A DNA stretch of 52,020 nucleotides from JBHIET01 sp046760785 (GCA_046760785.1 JBHIET010000017.1:1-52020), one strand, 5' to 3'. Positions 38,454 to 46,507 are shown, counted from the stretch's first letter. Made by a program: numbers and translations. Notes: generated from the letters alone by a model not told the origin.

Positions 38454-38823
38454 ATGCGCAAGTCGAACCTTGTTTTAGTGCTCGTGTTGCTGATCGCTAC
38501 AGTTATGCTGATGCCGACAGTGAGCCAAGCCATTGCAGGGGTGGATCACGACAACTGCTTACAAGCATGCTTTTAGCCACCATGACCCTTGGCCTATTCC
38601 CCACTATGCAGCCTTTTTCAGCGGCGACTATGGCAGGAACCAGCATTTTCTGGGCACAGGTGGAGATGCGGCAACCACGCCCTACGACGATGGTATCTGG
38701 AATTGGGACTGGTATCCCCCCACTTGGCAGAGCCGCCTACTAACTCCCAAAACGTGGCTTATAAATGAGGGGTGGCGGGGTGCTTCGGTGGCCAGCAATT
38801 ACCAGGCAACCGTCTTTCACTAG
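38454..38823 (+). pseudogene. Small secreted protein gene with a frameshift at a GGGG run
   Basis: From the ATG with a perfect AGGAGG ribosome site, the frame gives a clean signal peptide (NLVLVLVLLIATVMLMPTVS, then QAIA) and stops after 40 codons at 38576. A second frame running to 38823 reads GWITTTAYKHAFSHHDPWPI, PHYAAFFSGDYGRNQHFLGT and so on. Removing one G from CAGGGGTGG at about 38537-38542 fuses the two into a protein of about 122 residues whose mature part begins right after AIA. The fused protein is Trp/His/Tyr-rich and unrecognised. Whether the shift is real, an assembly error or programmed slippage cannot be told. Confidence 0.6.
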
Positions 38824-38863
38824 TCAGATTACAGAATCTCAACTGTAACTGGGGAGGAATAGC

Positions 38864-39541
38864 GTGAAAAAGCGATATTTACTGTCAGTCTCAACCGTGC
38901 TCCTGATTTTGTCCATCATCATTGCTGGTTCTACAGTAATAGCCCTAGCCAGAAGTCATGGACAAACGGAGACCCCACTGGCACAGCAGGTCTTGCAGAG
39001 AAGTGATTTGCCTGATAGCGAGGTGTATTACGCCGAACAGGTGACGGACGATCGTTTTCCAGGTCCCCTGAGCCCCGTCAATACACCTTTGCAGGTCGAG
39101 GGATTCTTGGAAGGATACGAGGTGAGCACGTGGTATCCCTGCGTATTCCAAGGAGAGGCTGGGAAAGAACTCGTGAAGGATGGGCAAGGCGGTGCCTTTG
39201 TCATGAACGTAGCGTACCGATACCAGGATAAGACCCAGGCAGAAGCGGCGCTTGAGCAGCAGCTTGAATTCTTTAATCAGGAGGATCTACCAGCGGATGT
39301 TAAGGTGGAGCCACTAGATTACAGTGAGTTCCTGGCCGCTGCCAATGACATGTATGGACGTGCAATGCAACTCACCTATTCTCAGGAAGACCGGACCTGG
39401 GTGACCTACTGGTTTCTTGGCGTAAGGGGTAACACCTCGATGCTCCTGATGGTAGACGGTCTGCCCGATCCAGCGACTGAGAGGGTTTTCAACGCACTAG
39501 CGGCAAAAGTGATACAGCGCCAAGATCAGCGAGCGAGGTAA
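38864..39541 (+). CDS. Secreted protein of unknown function
   Basis: 225 residues from a GTG with GGGGAGGAAT upstream. It starts MKKRYLLSVSTVLLILSIII, a signal peptide or signal anchor, then LQRSDLPDSEVYYAEQVTDD. The mature part alternates acidic loops with strands (LEGYEVSTWYPCVFQGE, FVMNVAYRYQDKTQAEAALE, TWVTYWFLGVRGNTSMLLMV), resembling small lipoprotein-like sensor or PknH/LpqH-type folds. I do not recognise a family. Local GC is clearly below that of the kinase genes upstream (26 of 60 in 38881-38940). It is the second of four consecutive secreted-protein genes. Confidence 0.7.
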   Translation: MKKRYLLSVSTVLLILSIIIAGSTVIALARSHGQTETPLAQQVLQRSDLPDSEVYYAEQVTDDRFPGPLSPVNTPLQVEGFLEGYEVSTWYPCVFQGEAGKELVKDGQGGAFVMNVAYRYQDKTQAEAALEQQLEFFNQEDLPADVKVEPLDYSEFLAAANDMYGRAMQLTYSQEDRTWVTYWFLGVRGNTSMLLMVDGLPDPATERVFNALAAKVIQRQDQRAR

Positions 39542-39638
39542 CAGTAAATTTCCCCGACCCTCCCCCGGTTTCGTGGACAGATTGTCTTGTCCACCTTTTC
39601 GGGGGAACCCCATCTTTGAAGATCCAGGAGGTAAGCAA

Positions 39639-41246
39639 GTGAAAAGAAAACTATCTAAAGGAGTACCACTGCTTCTTGCAGCAACGGCAGTAGCTGGACT
39701 GTTTATAGCCGCAGTCCCACGAGCAGTTGCGACATTCCGTACGTTGCGCATCCTCGAGCCGCAACCGCGTTCAGAAGCAGCGAGAGTTATCACATCTGAG
39801 GAGGCCTGGGAGATTGCATTCGACTATGCGACAGAATGGCAGGACGACGCGGTCCTGATAGGGCTGGCAAGTTCCGACGTTGACGACCCGAATGCCCAAA
39901 CATCCGGTGGCGACGGCAGGCGGCGGACCTGGATTGCCAACCTTGTTTCCCCACATTCCAGTTTGCGCATCAGACTGCAAATCACAGACGGTGTAGTTGT
40001 AGAAGCGATCGAAGAGCAAGGCATTTTCGACCTTCCTCCGGTCACGGAGAAGCCGCTGATCGATAGCTCTGATGCCCTCCGGTCGGTGCTTGCGGAAAGG
40101 CCCGATTTTGCTCCTGGTACCGGCAAGGCGCAAGGTTATCACTTCATACTTCAGCTTAACGAAGACCATCAATCTGTTCTTCTTGTATTGGGTTCGTACA
40201 AGCAGTCTCCAGCCATCGGAATCGTAGACGCCGAGACCGGCAGAGTGTTGTCCTACAGAAAACATACAACCGACTCCAGGGGGGCGATTCTATACTCAGC
40301 AGATGCTGGTGTTACTTGGCATATCAGCGATCTAGCCAACAATATGGTGACCTCAATGACCTCAGATCCGGTGAGGGAGAATAGTGCCTACGCCAGTGTT
40401 GTGAACGATGACAGCATCCAGATCTATCAGACCCAGAACGGAGGCCGAAATTGGCAATTGTTAAGCGAGCTTCCCTCTAAAGCCGGAAATTGGGTGTACA
40501 GCACATCTGCCATACCACCCACTTCAGCCATCGACAACTCGACTGTCATTGTCGTAGGTACGCCTACAGGGCTGTGGATTTCAAGAGATGCCCATAATAA
40601 CTACTGGGAACGCGTGGACACATTGCCAGAAGGCCCTCCGCAATGGATAGCGGGTTTGGGTGGCACCGAAACATCGAAAATTGTGGTCAGCCTGACAGCG
40701 GGCCCCAATGCTGGTCTGTATGCAAGCGAGGATGCCACTTCCTGGACGAAGGAAGCTGACGGTGTGTTTCGCCTTTCCAAGTCATTCAATCGTAAGTCTA
40801 TCATTGCCGTAGATGAGTATGATGAATCAGGTAGGGCCCTCTTATTTGATGGCGAGAATATGTCAGAGATTACGGTTCCTCCCCACACTTTGCGCTTAGC
40901 AGGCGATTTCACCCAGAGTACCATTCTCCTGGCGGAATCGCCTGGGGCCTTGTTCAGAGGCACACAAGACGCAAAGTCAGGCAATTTTGTCTGGCGGGAG
41001 AACCTCTCCACTTATCTAGCCAGCCTAGTTGTGTCACCAGATTACCCGTCGAGTGGGCTGGCTATCGCTGGCGGTTTTCGTACAGGTGTGCTTAGGAGCA
41101 CGGACTACGGTGAATCTTGGGAAGAAGTACTCAGTTCCCAAGCACTATTAGAGTCTGGCACAGGCGAAATCGGCAGCATCGAATTCTTGTCATGCGATCA
41201 AGTCATTCTCATCAATGGAGGTGCGTTCACATGGGCCGAATTCTAA
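39639..41246 (+). CDS. Secreted Asp-box (BNR-type) propeller protein
   Basis: 535 residues from a GTG preceded by CCAGGAGGTAAG. Signal peptide SKGVPLLLAATAVAGLFIAA, ending AVPRAVA. Residues about 45-200 form a domain with EEAWEIAFDYATEWQDD and VDAETGRVLSYRKHTTDSRG, reminiscent of PepSY-like secreted folds. The rest carries Asp-boxes of sialidase/Vps10-like propellers: LYSADAGVTWHISDL, YQTQNGGRNWQLLSEL, LYASEDATSWTKEA and LRSTDYGESWEEVL. No sialidase catalytic residues were identified, so it may be structural or adhesive. The 3' end overlaps the next gene by 16 nt. Confidence 0.72.
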   Translation: MKRKLSKGVPLLLAATAVAGLFIAAVPRAVATFRTLRILEPQPRSEAARVITSEEAWEIAFDYATEWQDDAVLIGLASSDVDDPNAQTSGGDGRRRTWIANLVSPHSSLRIRLQITDGVVVEAIEEQGIFDLPPVTEKPLIDSSDALRSVLAERPDFAPGTGKAQGYHFILQLNEDHQSVLLVLGSYKQSPAIGIVDAETGRVLSYRKHTTDSRGAILYSADAGVTWHISDLANNMVTSMTSDPVRENSAYASVVNDDSIQIYQTQNGGRNWQLLSELPSKAGNWVYSTSAIPPTSAIDNSTVIVVGTPTGLWISRDAHNNYWERVDTLPEGPPQWIAGLGGTETSKIVVSLTAGPNAGLYASEDATSWTKEADGVFRLSKSFNRKSIIAVDEYDESGRALLFDGENMSEITVPPHTLRLAGDFTQSTILLAESPGALFRGTQDAKSGNFVWRENLSTYLASLVVSPDYPSSGLAIAGGFRTGVLRSTDYGESWEEVLSSQALLESGTGEIGSIEFLSCDQVILINGGAFTWAEF

Positions 41247-41749
41247 CGTCACTCAAAAAACACTGGTCAGTCCTCTGCATCGCGATCGTCATGGCTACTC
41301 TGGTGCTTTCGACATCACCGGTCCTCGCAGCCAACTACAGTGGTTGGATGACCGGATATGCTTTTGGGAATCTCCACGGGGCTAGCGGAAGGATGGTAAG
41401 ACAAACCGACTTTGCAAATCACAGTCCTATCTGTTGCCCCTCAGATCCCGCTGCTTCGTGGCCCTGGGGGACGTATATTCAGCTCGTATCCAATCCATCA
41501 GTCATATATCTAAGTAGTGCCAGCGGTTACTATTACCCGGTCACTTCATTCGACCTCTGGGACAACGGTGATCCACAGTGCAGCATGGGAAACTATTGGG
41601 TGGATATATACTTCGGACGCTATACTTGGACTCCGTCCAACTGCAACTGTCCCGGGTCGCCCCCCAACGGTGCTTGCTCGTATGGTTACACGAACAATTG
41701 TCACGATGCCATATACTTTGGCCAACACTGGGCAACATACCAGAGATAG
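41231..41749 (+). CDS. Cysteine-rich small secreted protein
   Basis: 172 residues from the ATG at 41231, which overlaps the previous gene and has AATGGAGGTG upstream, so translation is likely coupled. Signal peptide WSVLCIAIVMATLVLSTSPV with LAA. The mature protein is Tyr/Trp/Gly-rich with seven cysteines (NHSPICCPSD, DPQCSMG, SNCNCPGSPPNGACSYGY, NNCHDA), probably disulfide-linked. Its mature start YSGWMTGYAFGN resembles the GWITTTAYKH of the frameshifted gene at 38454, hinting at a shared family. Function unknown. Confidence 0.72.
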   Translation: MGRILTSLKKHWSVLCIAIVMATLVLSTSPVLAANYSGWMTGYAFGNLHGASGRMVRQTDFANHSPICCPSDPAASWPWGTYIQLVSNPSVIYLSSASGYYYPVTSFDLWDNGDPQCSMGNYWVDIYFGRYTWTPSNCNCPGSPPNGACSYGYTNNCHDAIYFGQHWATYQR

Positions 41750-41905
41750 CAACAAAATATAGCCCGTGATATTCCCTTCTTGTAGGGGAGCATTGATGCC
41801 GGGGTTCGCAGCCTCATAGGGCGTACCATGCCCTCGGAGAGTGCGAGACCTTGGCACCTTCTCCTAACTTCTCAAATTCAAGGCCCGTTTTGCCTTTGCG
41901 GGTCT

Positions 41906-42026
41906 CTCGCACAATCGGCTTCGCTCAGAACACCGCCCCGCGTTTTTCGCCCACCGGTCAGGGTGAAGAAAGCGGGGCGGCGGGCTGCTTGCCCTGAGCC
42001 TGCCGAAGGGGCATCGTTTGTGCGAG
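41906..42026. repeat. 121-bp nested palindromic element
   Basis: Terminal arms CTCGCACAA (41906-41914) and TTGTGCGAG (42018-42026) are perfect reverse complements. Further in, CGGCTTCGCTCAG faces CTGAGCCTGCCGAAGG, and CACCGCCCCGC faces GCGGGGCGG. The CCTGAGCCTGCCGAAGGG unit also echoes 244-262. The nested structure and size are those of a miniature mobile element. Confidence 0.7.
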
Positions 42027-42046
42027 GGCTGCCGGTGGGGTATAAT
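42018..42046 (+). promoter_or_regulatory. Putative promoter of the DUF72-osmC pair, partly in a repeat
   Basis: A perfect TATAAT (42041-42046) is 17 nt from TTGTGC (42018-42023, 3/6). The weak -35 lies in the right terminal arm of the 121-bp palindromic element, so the repeat may supply half of the promoter. The leader would be about 160 nt. Confidence 0.5.
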
Positions 42047-42211
42047 TGAGATGGGTCACCATTGGAGTGGCGATGAGAGGTAGAACACTTGGCTCCCACG
42101 CATCCTCGCAGGGGAGCGAATACGGGCGAGCTTTACATTCAAAGAGGATAACGAAACCATTGATGAACTGGAGATAGAAGCGTGGGCCAGCAACAGCCAA
42201 GGGAGGAAAGT

Positions 42212-42991
42212 ATGACAGTCCTGATCGGCACCAGCGGCTTTAGTTACAAAGATTGGGTCGGGCCGGTCTACCCCGAGGGCCTGCCCAAACGAGAGTGGCT
42301 ATCCTTCTACGCCGAAGAGTTCCCCACCTGCGAACTGAACTTCAGTTACTACCGCATCCCCGACGGTCGCACGTTGGATCGGATGGCGGCCAAAGTGCCT
42401 GAGGGGTTCCTGTTCACCATCAAGGCCTACCGGGGCATCACCCACGAGCGGGAGCAGCCGGAGCCCCAGATGAAGCAACTCACGGCGGCGCTGGCCCCGC
42501 TGATTGACGCCGAAAAGTTCGCCTGTGTACTGGCTCAGTTTCCCTATTCATTCCACGCCAATCAGACCAACCGCGACTATCTCAAGCGCGTGCGCGAGGG
42601 GTTCAGCGATCTGCCGCTGGTGGTCGAGTTTCGCAACCGTGCTTGGATCACAGATCAGACCTTCGAGGAACTACGGGCGCTGAACCTGGGCTTCTGCTGC
42701 GTGGACCAGCCGCGCTTCAAGAACCTGGTGCCGCCGGTGGCGGTCGCCACAGGCTCCGTGGCGTACGTGCGGTTCCACGGGAGGAATCGGGCAAAGTGGT
42801 GGAAGCACGATGAAGCCTGGGAGCGGTACGACTATAGCTACAGCGACGATGAGCTGACAGAGTGGGTGGACAAGATTCGCCAACTGGACGAGAAGGCGCC
42901 GCTGACGTTGGTCTATATGAACAACCACTGGCAGGGCCAGGCCGCTGGCACGGCCCGGCAGTTACGGATGTTGATGGAGAGAACAGACTGA
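42212..42991 (+). CDS. DUF72 domain protein (YecE-like TIM barrel)
   Basis: 259 residues. It starts VLIGTSGFSYKDWVGPVYPE, with the mid-motif CELNFSYYRIPDGRTLDRMA, then VVEFRNRAWI and VAYVRFHGRNRAKWW, and a final VYMNNHWQGQAAGTARQL: all DUF72 hallmarks. The fold is a TIM barrel; no activity is assigned with certainty to the family. The ATG 42212 has a GGGAGGAAAG site; the in-frame GTG at 42182 does not. The stop overlaps the osmC-like ATG by one base, so the two form an operon. Confidence 0.9.
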   Translation: MTVLIGTSGFSYKDWVGPVYPEGLPKREWLSFYAEEFPTCELNFSYYRIPDGRTLDRMAAKVPEGFLFTIKAYRGITHEREQPEPQMKQLTAALAPLIDAEKFACVLAQFPYSFHANQTNRDYLKRVREGFSDLPLVVEFRNRAWITDQTFEELRALNLGFCCVDQPRFKNLVPPVAVATGSVAYVRFHGRNRAKWWKHDEAWERYDYSYSDDELTEWVDKIRQLDEKAPLTLVYMNNHWQGQAAGTARQLRMLMERTD

Positions 42992-43410
42992 TGTCCAAAA
43001 CGGTGCACGTCAAATGGGTCGAGCGGCGACAGTTCGTCGGGACCGACGAGAGCAAACATTCCGTGGTGATGTCATCCCAGGACGAGGAGAACGGCACCGG
43101 GATGAGCCCATCCCAGTTGCTGCTGGTGGGCCTCGGAGGCTGCACCGCCTACGACGTGGTGGAAATCCTCCACAAGAAGCGCCAGCGACTGACCGGATTG
43201 GAGGTCACCGTCACCGGCGAACAGGAAGCCAACCCGCCCTGGACCTACCGCAAGATCCACGTCCAGTACGTGGTGCGGGGCAAGGACCTGCGCGAGGAAG
43301 CGGTGCGCGACGCGATTGAAATCTCGGAGCACAAGTACTGCTCCGTCGCCGCGACGCTGCGCGACACTGCCGAGATCACCTACGATTACACCATCGTGGA
43401 GGAAGACTAG
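42991..43410 (+). CDS. OsmC-family peroxiredoxin-like protein
   Basis: 139 residues. OsmC/Ohr proteins reduce organic hydroperoxides with a Cys pair; YhfA-type members have less clear roles. The two cysteines are present: Cys51 in VGLGGCTAYDVVEIL and Cys117 in HKYCSVAATL. The length and the RLTGLEVTVTGEQ segment suit the YhfA/OsmC type rather than Ohr. It is coupled to the DUF72 gene by the TGATG overlap and ends at the convergent inverted repeat. Confidence 0.9.
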   Translation: MSKTVHVKWVERRQFVGTDESKHSVVMSSQDEENGTGMSPSQLLLVGLGGCTAYDVVEILHKKRQRLTGLEVTVTGEQEANPPWTYRKIHVQYVVRGKDLREEAVRDAIEISEHKYCSVAATLRDTAEITYDYTIVEED

Positions 43411-43449
43411 CTGACCCTTGCGAAGGTTCTCAACCTTCGCAAGGGTCAG
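43411..43449. terminator. Perfect 18-bp inverted repeat between convergent genes
   Basis: CTGACCCTTGCGAAGGTT (43411-43428), a 3-nt loop and AACCTTCGCAAGGGTCAG (43432-43449). It starts right after the osmC stop and its right arm includes the kynU stop codon. Neither side has a T-tract, so it may be a dispersed repeat used as a two-way terminator. Confidence 0.6.
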
Positions 43450-44723
43450 GTTACCGCCAGACGTTCCGCTGAGTACCGCAGGTACCGCTCCTCCTCCACC
43501 ACCTGCCGCATGCGATCCACCGCCTCCCACACCTCGGTGAACGATGTGTAGAGAGGGGCCAGACCCAGACGGATGTTGTCCGGCTCACGGAAGTCGGGCA
43601 GGACGTTCATCTCCTCGATCAGCGCCCGGTTGATCCGGTATCCCTCTGGATGGCGCACGCTGACGTGGGAGCCGCGCCGGGCAGGGTCCCGTGGCGAGCC
43701 CAGGGTGAAGCCCAACGGAGCCAGCACCGAATCCGCCAGGTAGACCAGGTAGGAGGTCAGCCTAACCGACTTGCGGCGGATGTGCTCCAAGCCCGCCTCC
43801 AGCAGGAGATCAAGGGCCGGCTCCATCGCTAGGAGCGAGAGGGTGGGCGGGGTGCCGACTAGGAAGCGGGCTACCCCTTCCGCCGGTTCGTACTCCAGGT
43901 CGAAATCAAAGGGGGAACGCTGGCCGAACCAGCCCCACAAGGGGGAGAATGCCTCTTCCTGCAGATCGCGCCGCACGTATAGGAAGGCCGGGGAGCCAGG
44001 GCCGCCGTTGAGGTACTTGTACGTGCACCCGACCGCCAGGTCCACACCCCACCGATCCAGTTCCACCGGAACCGCGCCGACAGAGTGGCTCAGGTCCCAC
44101 AGAACCAACGCCCCCACCCGATGCGCCCGCTCCGTCACCGCCGCTGCGTCATAAAGGAAGCCGCTCTTGAAGGTGACGTGGGAGAGGGTGACCAGTGCCG
44201 TCCGGTCATCAATGGCGTCGAAGAGGGCCTGCTGATCCACCGTGATGCCGTCGGCCGAGGGAAGCAGGTGGAGGTGATGGCGGTCACTCAGCAGGCGGAT
44301 GCACCCCTGGACGATATAGAGGTCGGAGGGGAAATTCAGCACGTCGCTGACGATACGGTCCCGCCCTGGCCACATCACCAGTGCGGCCATCGTCAACTTG
44401 AAGAGGTTGACCGAGGTGGAGTCGCTGACCACGACCTGGCCCGGTCCCGCGCCCACCAGTTGCGCGATCTTCTCCCCCACTCTGGCCGGGGCCTCGTACC
44501 AGCCTGCGTTCCAGCCGCGGATGAGGTCGCGCCCCCATTCCGTCTCCACCACCGTCTGCACGCGCTCCACCGTCCGTTGGGACAGGCGGCCCAGGGAGTT
44601 GCCATCCATGTAGATCAGGTCTGGCTCGGCGATGACGAAGGCCTCCCGTAAAGGGGCCAAATCGTCCTTCGCATCCAGCCGCCGGGCGAATGCCGACCCT
44701 GGCTCAAAGTTCAGATCTTCCAC
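43446..44723 (-). CDS. kynU: Kynureninase
   Basis: PLP enzyme that cleaves kynurenine (or 3-hydroxykynurenine) to anthranilate (or 3-hydroxyanthranilate) and alanine, in tryptophan breakdown or quinolinate synthesis. 425 residues. FVIAEPDLIYMDGNSLGRLS is the classic N-terminal signature. LVLWDLSHSVGAVPVEL holds the PLP-pairing Asp, and Lys236 in GCTYKYLNGGPGSPAF is the Schiff-base lysine. The end EPDNIRLGLAPLYTSFTEVW is also typical. Start GTG with GAGGGAG upstream. No other kynurenine-pathway gene is nearby; it follows queA by 11 nt. Confidence 0.95.
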   Translation of the reverse strand: MEDLNFEPGSAFARRLDAKDDLAPLREAFVIAEPDLIYMDGNSLGRLSQRTVERVQTVVETEWGRDLIRGWNAGWYEAPARVGEKIAQLVGAGPGQVVVSDSTSVNLFKLTMAALVMWPGRDRIVSDVLNFPSDLYIVQGCIRLLSDRHHLHLLPSADGITVDQQALFDAIDDRTALVTLSHVTFKSGFLYDAAAVTERAHRVGALVLWDLSHSVGAVPVELDRWGVDLAVGCTYKYLNGGPGSPAFLYVRRDLQEEAFSPLWGWFGQRSPFDFDLEYEPAEGVARFLVGTPPTLSLLAMEPALDLLLEAGLEHIRRKSVRLTSYLVYLADSVLAPLGFTLGSPRDPARRGSHVSVRHPEGYRINRALIEEMNVLPDFREPDNIRLGLAPLYTSFTEVWEAVDRMRQVVEEERYLRYSAERLAVT

Positions 44724-44734
44724 ACGCTCCCTCT

Positions 44735-45787
44735 CTATACAATGAGCATCGCGTCGCCGAAACTGTAGAAGCGATAGCGCTGCTGAATCGCCTCAGCGTA
44801 GGCGCGATCCAGCAGTTCCTTGCCAGCGAAGGCCGTCACCAGCATCAAAAGCGTCGAGCGCGGCAGGTGGAAGTTGGTGATCAGTACATCCACGACGTGG
44901 AACTCGTAGCCGGGGTAGATGAACAGGCCCGTCGCCCCCTCAAACGGCTGCACAGTTTGGGATTTGGATTCTAGGCCTTGGGCTTTAGCCGCCGCACTCT
45001 CCAGCACCCGCACGCTCGTCGTGCCCACCGCCACCACACGGCGGCCCTCCAGTTTGGCTCGATTCACCTGCTCGGCCACCTCCGGCTTCAGGGAGCAGTA
45101 CTCGGTGTGCATACGGTGTTCTTCGATGTGCTCCTCGCTCACCGGGCGGAAGGTATCCAGGCCGATGTGCAGAGTGACGAAGGCGAATTGAACCCCCATC
45201 CCCTGGAGCCGGTGCAGCAGTTCGGGTGTGAAGTGGAGGCCGGCAGTGGGAGCCGCTGCCGAGCCTGGCGTGCGCGCGTAAACCGTCTGGTAGCGCTCAG
45301 CATCCTCCAGTGGGGTGTGGACATACGGCGGCAATGGTGTGACGCCTACCTGCTCCGCCAGGCGCAGCACCGGCCGGTCGAAGGCCAGCACGCGTATCCC
45401 GCGCTCCCCCTCCCCGATCACTTCGGCCTCCGCGCCAGTGGGCAGGCCATCGGGACCGTCGAGCAGCATCAGGCGCGTTCCTACCCGGATGCGCTTCCCT
45501 CCGACCAGCGCCTCCCACGTATCGTCGGCGCCCCGTGGTAGCAGCAGAATCTCCACCTTCCCGCCGGTCGGTTTGCGGGCGAAGAGCCGGGCTGGAATGA
45601 CCCGGCTCTCATTGTGCACCAGCAGGTCATCTGGCTGCAGGAATTCCGGCAGGTCAAAGAAGCGCCGGTGGCCGATCTCACCGGTGCGCCGGTCCACCAC
45701 CATCAGGCGAGAGGCATCCCTCGGCTCGATGGGGGTCTGGGCAATCAGTTCAGGGGGGAGTTCGTAGTCGAACTCAGCGGTTCTCAC
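44735..45787 (-). CDS. queA: S-adenosylmethionine:tRNA ribosyltransferase-isomerase
   Basis: Transfers and isomerises the ribose of S-adenosylmethionine onto preQ1-tRNA to give epoxyqueuosine. 350 residues. TAEFDYELPPELIAQTPIEP, DDLLVHNESRVIPARLF, SAAAPTAGLHFTPELL, and TNFHLPRSTLLMLVTAFAG are family motifs. The GTG start (45785-45787) overlaps the upstream gene's TGA, supporting translational coupling; an in-frame ATG at 45809-45811 is the alternative. The stretch KAQGLESKSQTVQ near the C-terminus is extra compared with the usual short loop and is encoded by a simple repeat. Confidence 0.95.
   Translation of the reverse strand: MRTAEFDYELPPELIAQTPIEPRDASRLMVVDRRTGEIGHRRFFDLPEFLQPDDLLVHNESRVIPARLFARKPTGGKVEILLLPRGADDTWEALVGGKRIRVGTRLMLLDGPDGLPTGAEAEVIGEGERGIRVLAFDRPVLRLAEQVGVTPLPPYVHTPLEDAERYQTVYARTPGSAAAPTAGLHFTPELLHRLQGMGVQFAFVTLHIGLDTFRPVSEEHIEEHRMHTEYCSLKPEVAEQVNRAKLEGRRVVAVGTTSVRVLESAAAKAQGLESKSQTVQPFEGATGLFIYPGYEFHVVDVLITNFHLPRSTLLMLVTAFAGKELLDRAYAEAIQQRYRFYSFGDAMLIV
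44950..44992 (-). repeat. Simple repeat inserted in frame in queA
   Basis: The minus-strand unit AAAGCCCAAGGCCTAGAATC, then CAAATCCCAAACTG, encodes KAQGLESKSQTV between the conserved VLESAA and the PF.G.TGLFI segments. GGGATTTGGATT-like units are common dispersed repeats, and the loop is usually shorter. Confidence 0.5.
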
Positions 45788-46158
45788 TCGATACTTTCTG
45801 TCTCCTCCCATGTGGTCTCGGCGCCTTCCGCCGCTTCCTCAGGGGCGGTGGCTGATACAGCCTGCCAGATGGCGACGATGAGGCAGACGACGGCGATCAG
45901 GTCCAAGAGGCCACAGCAGCAACCGAGACCACCCTGCGCCCAGGGCAAGGTCCTGAAGGCCGCTCTCTGCAAGATGACGCGATCCAGAAAGGCAACACGC
46001 ATGATCGCTCCAATGTCTCGGATGAACGACAGCGCGAAGGCAATTGTTGCCAGAATGGCAGGAGTGCCTTTGATCCTGATCAGCAAGATGACCGCCACGA
46101 CGAGACCTGCCAGGTGTGCGATCAGGAGAAGTGCGAAGTTCACATAGGTCAGAGCCAT
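45784..46158 (-). CDS. Small integral membrane protein
   Basis: 124 residues from the ATG at 46156-46158 with a near-perfect AAAAGGAGGATGAA site. Three hydrophobic segments: VNFALLLIAHLAGLVVAVIL, TPAILATIAFALSFIRDIGA and GLLDLIAVVCLIVAIWQAV, the last preceded by the Cys-rich GLGCCCG. An acidic tail (PEEAAEGAETTWEETES) follows. No family recognised. It is the first gene of a minus-strand group with queA and kynU and overlaps queA's GTG. Confidence 0.72.
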   Translation of the reverse strand: MALTYVNFALLLIAHLAGLVVAVILLIRIKGTPAILATIAFALSFIRDIGAIMRVAFLDRVILQRAAFRTLPWAQGGLGCCCGLLDLIAVVCLIVAIWQAVSATAPEEAAEGAETTWEETESIE

Positions 46159-46507
46159 TTCATCCTCCTTTTCCGATTTTATTGCCCGACGTTTAGCAAG
46201 TGCATAATGCTGCTCGACACAGTGGGTACCCAACTGGAGTTCAGGCTCACGCTGGCGCTTCTGACTGACAATTTTACACGCAATGCCTCATCTAAGCAAA
46301 TCCCGCAGTTCGGCGTGTGTGGCATCAGCGATTTGCACTTTGGGCTAAAGCGTGTAAACTATAAATATCTCGGTGTAGCACTGTGAATCGCCATTCTGCC
46401 AGATGGCGATAGGCAGCCGCAAGTGGGATGATCTCGCTGATGCGGCTGTTCCGTGGCTGCATAGCCCAACGAGAGCAACACATCACGCGCGCAAGGGGGA
46501 AACAATC
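46159..46507. other. Divergent intergenic region
   Basis: It separates the queA group from the FHA cluster. It has AT-rich sequence with TTTGCA (46332-46337) and TAAACT (46355-46360), a weak 17-nt-spaced promoter candidate for the plus strand. It also has a perfect 8-bp palindrome ATCGCCAT (46387-46394) / ATGGCGAT (46403-46410) that could be an operator or repeat. No gene is seen. Confidence 0.4.

Larger units (their letters stand above)
41750..42211. other. Repeat-rich intergenic region before the DUF72 gene
   Basis: It contains an inverted repeat GTGCGAGACC (41841-41850) / GGTCTCTCGCAC (41901-41912), the 121-bp palindromic element at 41906-42026 and a TATAAT box. A frame at about 42091-42213 (RASFTFKEDNETIDELEIEA) looks coding-like but has no start codon; it may be a gene scrap or the tail of a lost gene. 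Confidence 0.45.

Noticed and set aside
39639..41246. Sialidase
   Set aside because: Asp-boxes are present, but I could not identify the arginine triad or the Tyr/Glu pair, so only the propeller fold is claimed.
42091..42213. Small gene upstream of DUF72
   Set aside because: The frame has plausible codons but no start codon and is closed upstream by a TAG; recorded only as a possible scrap.
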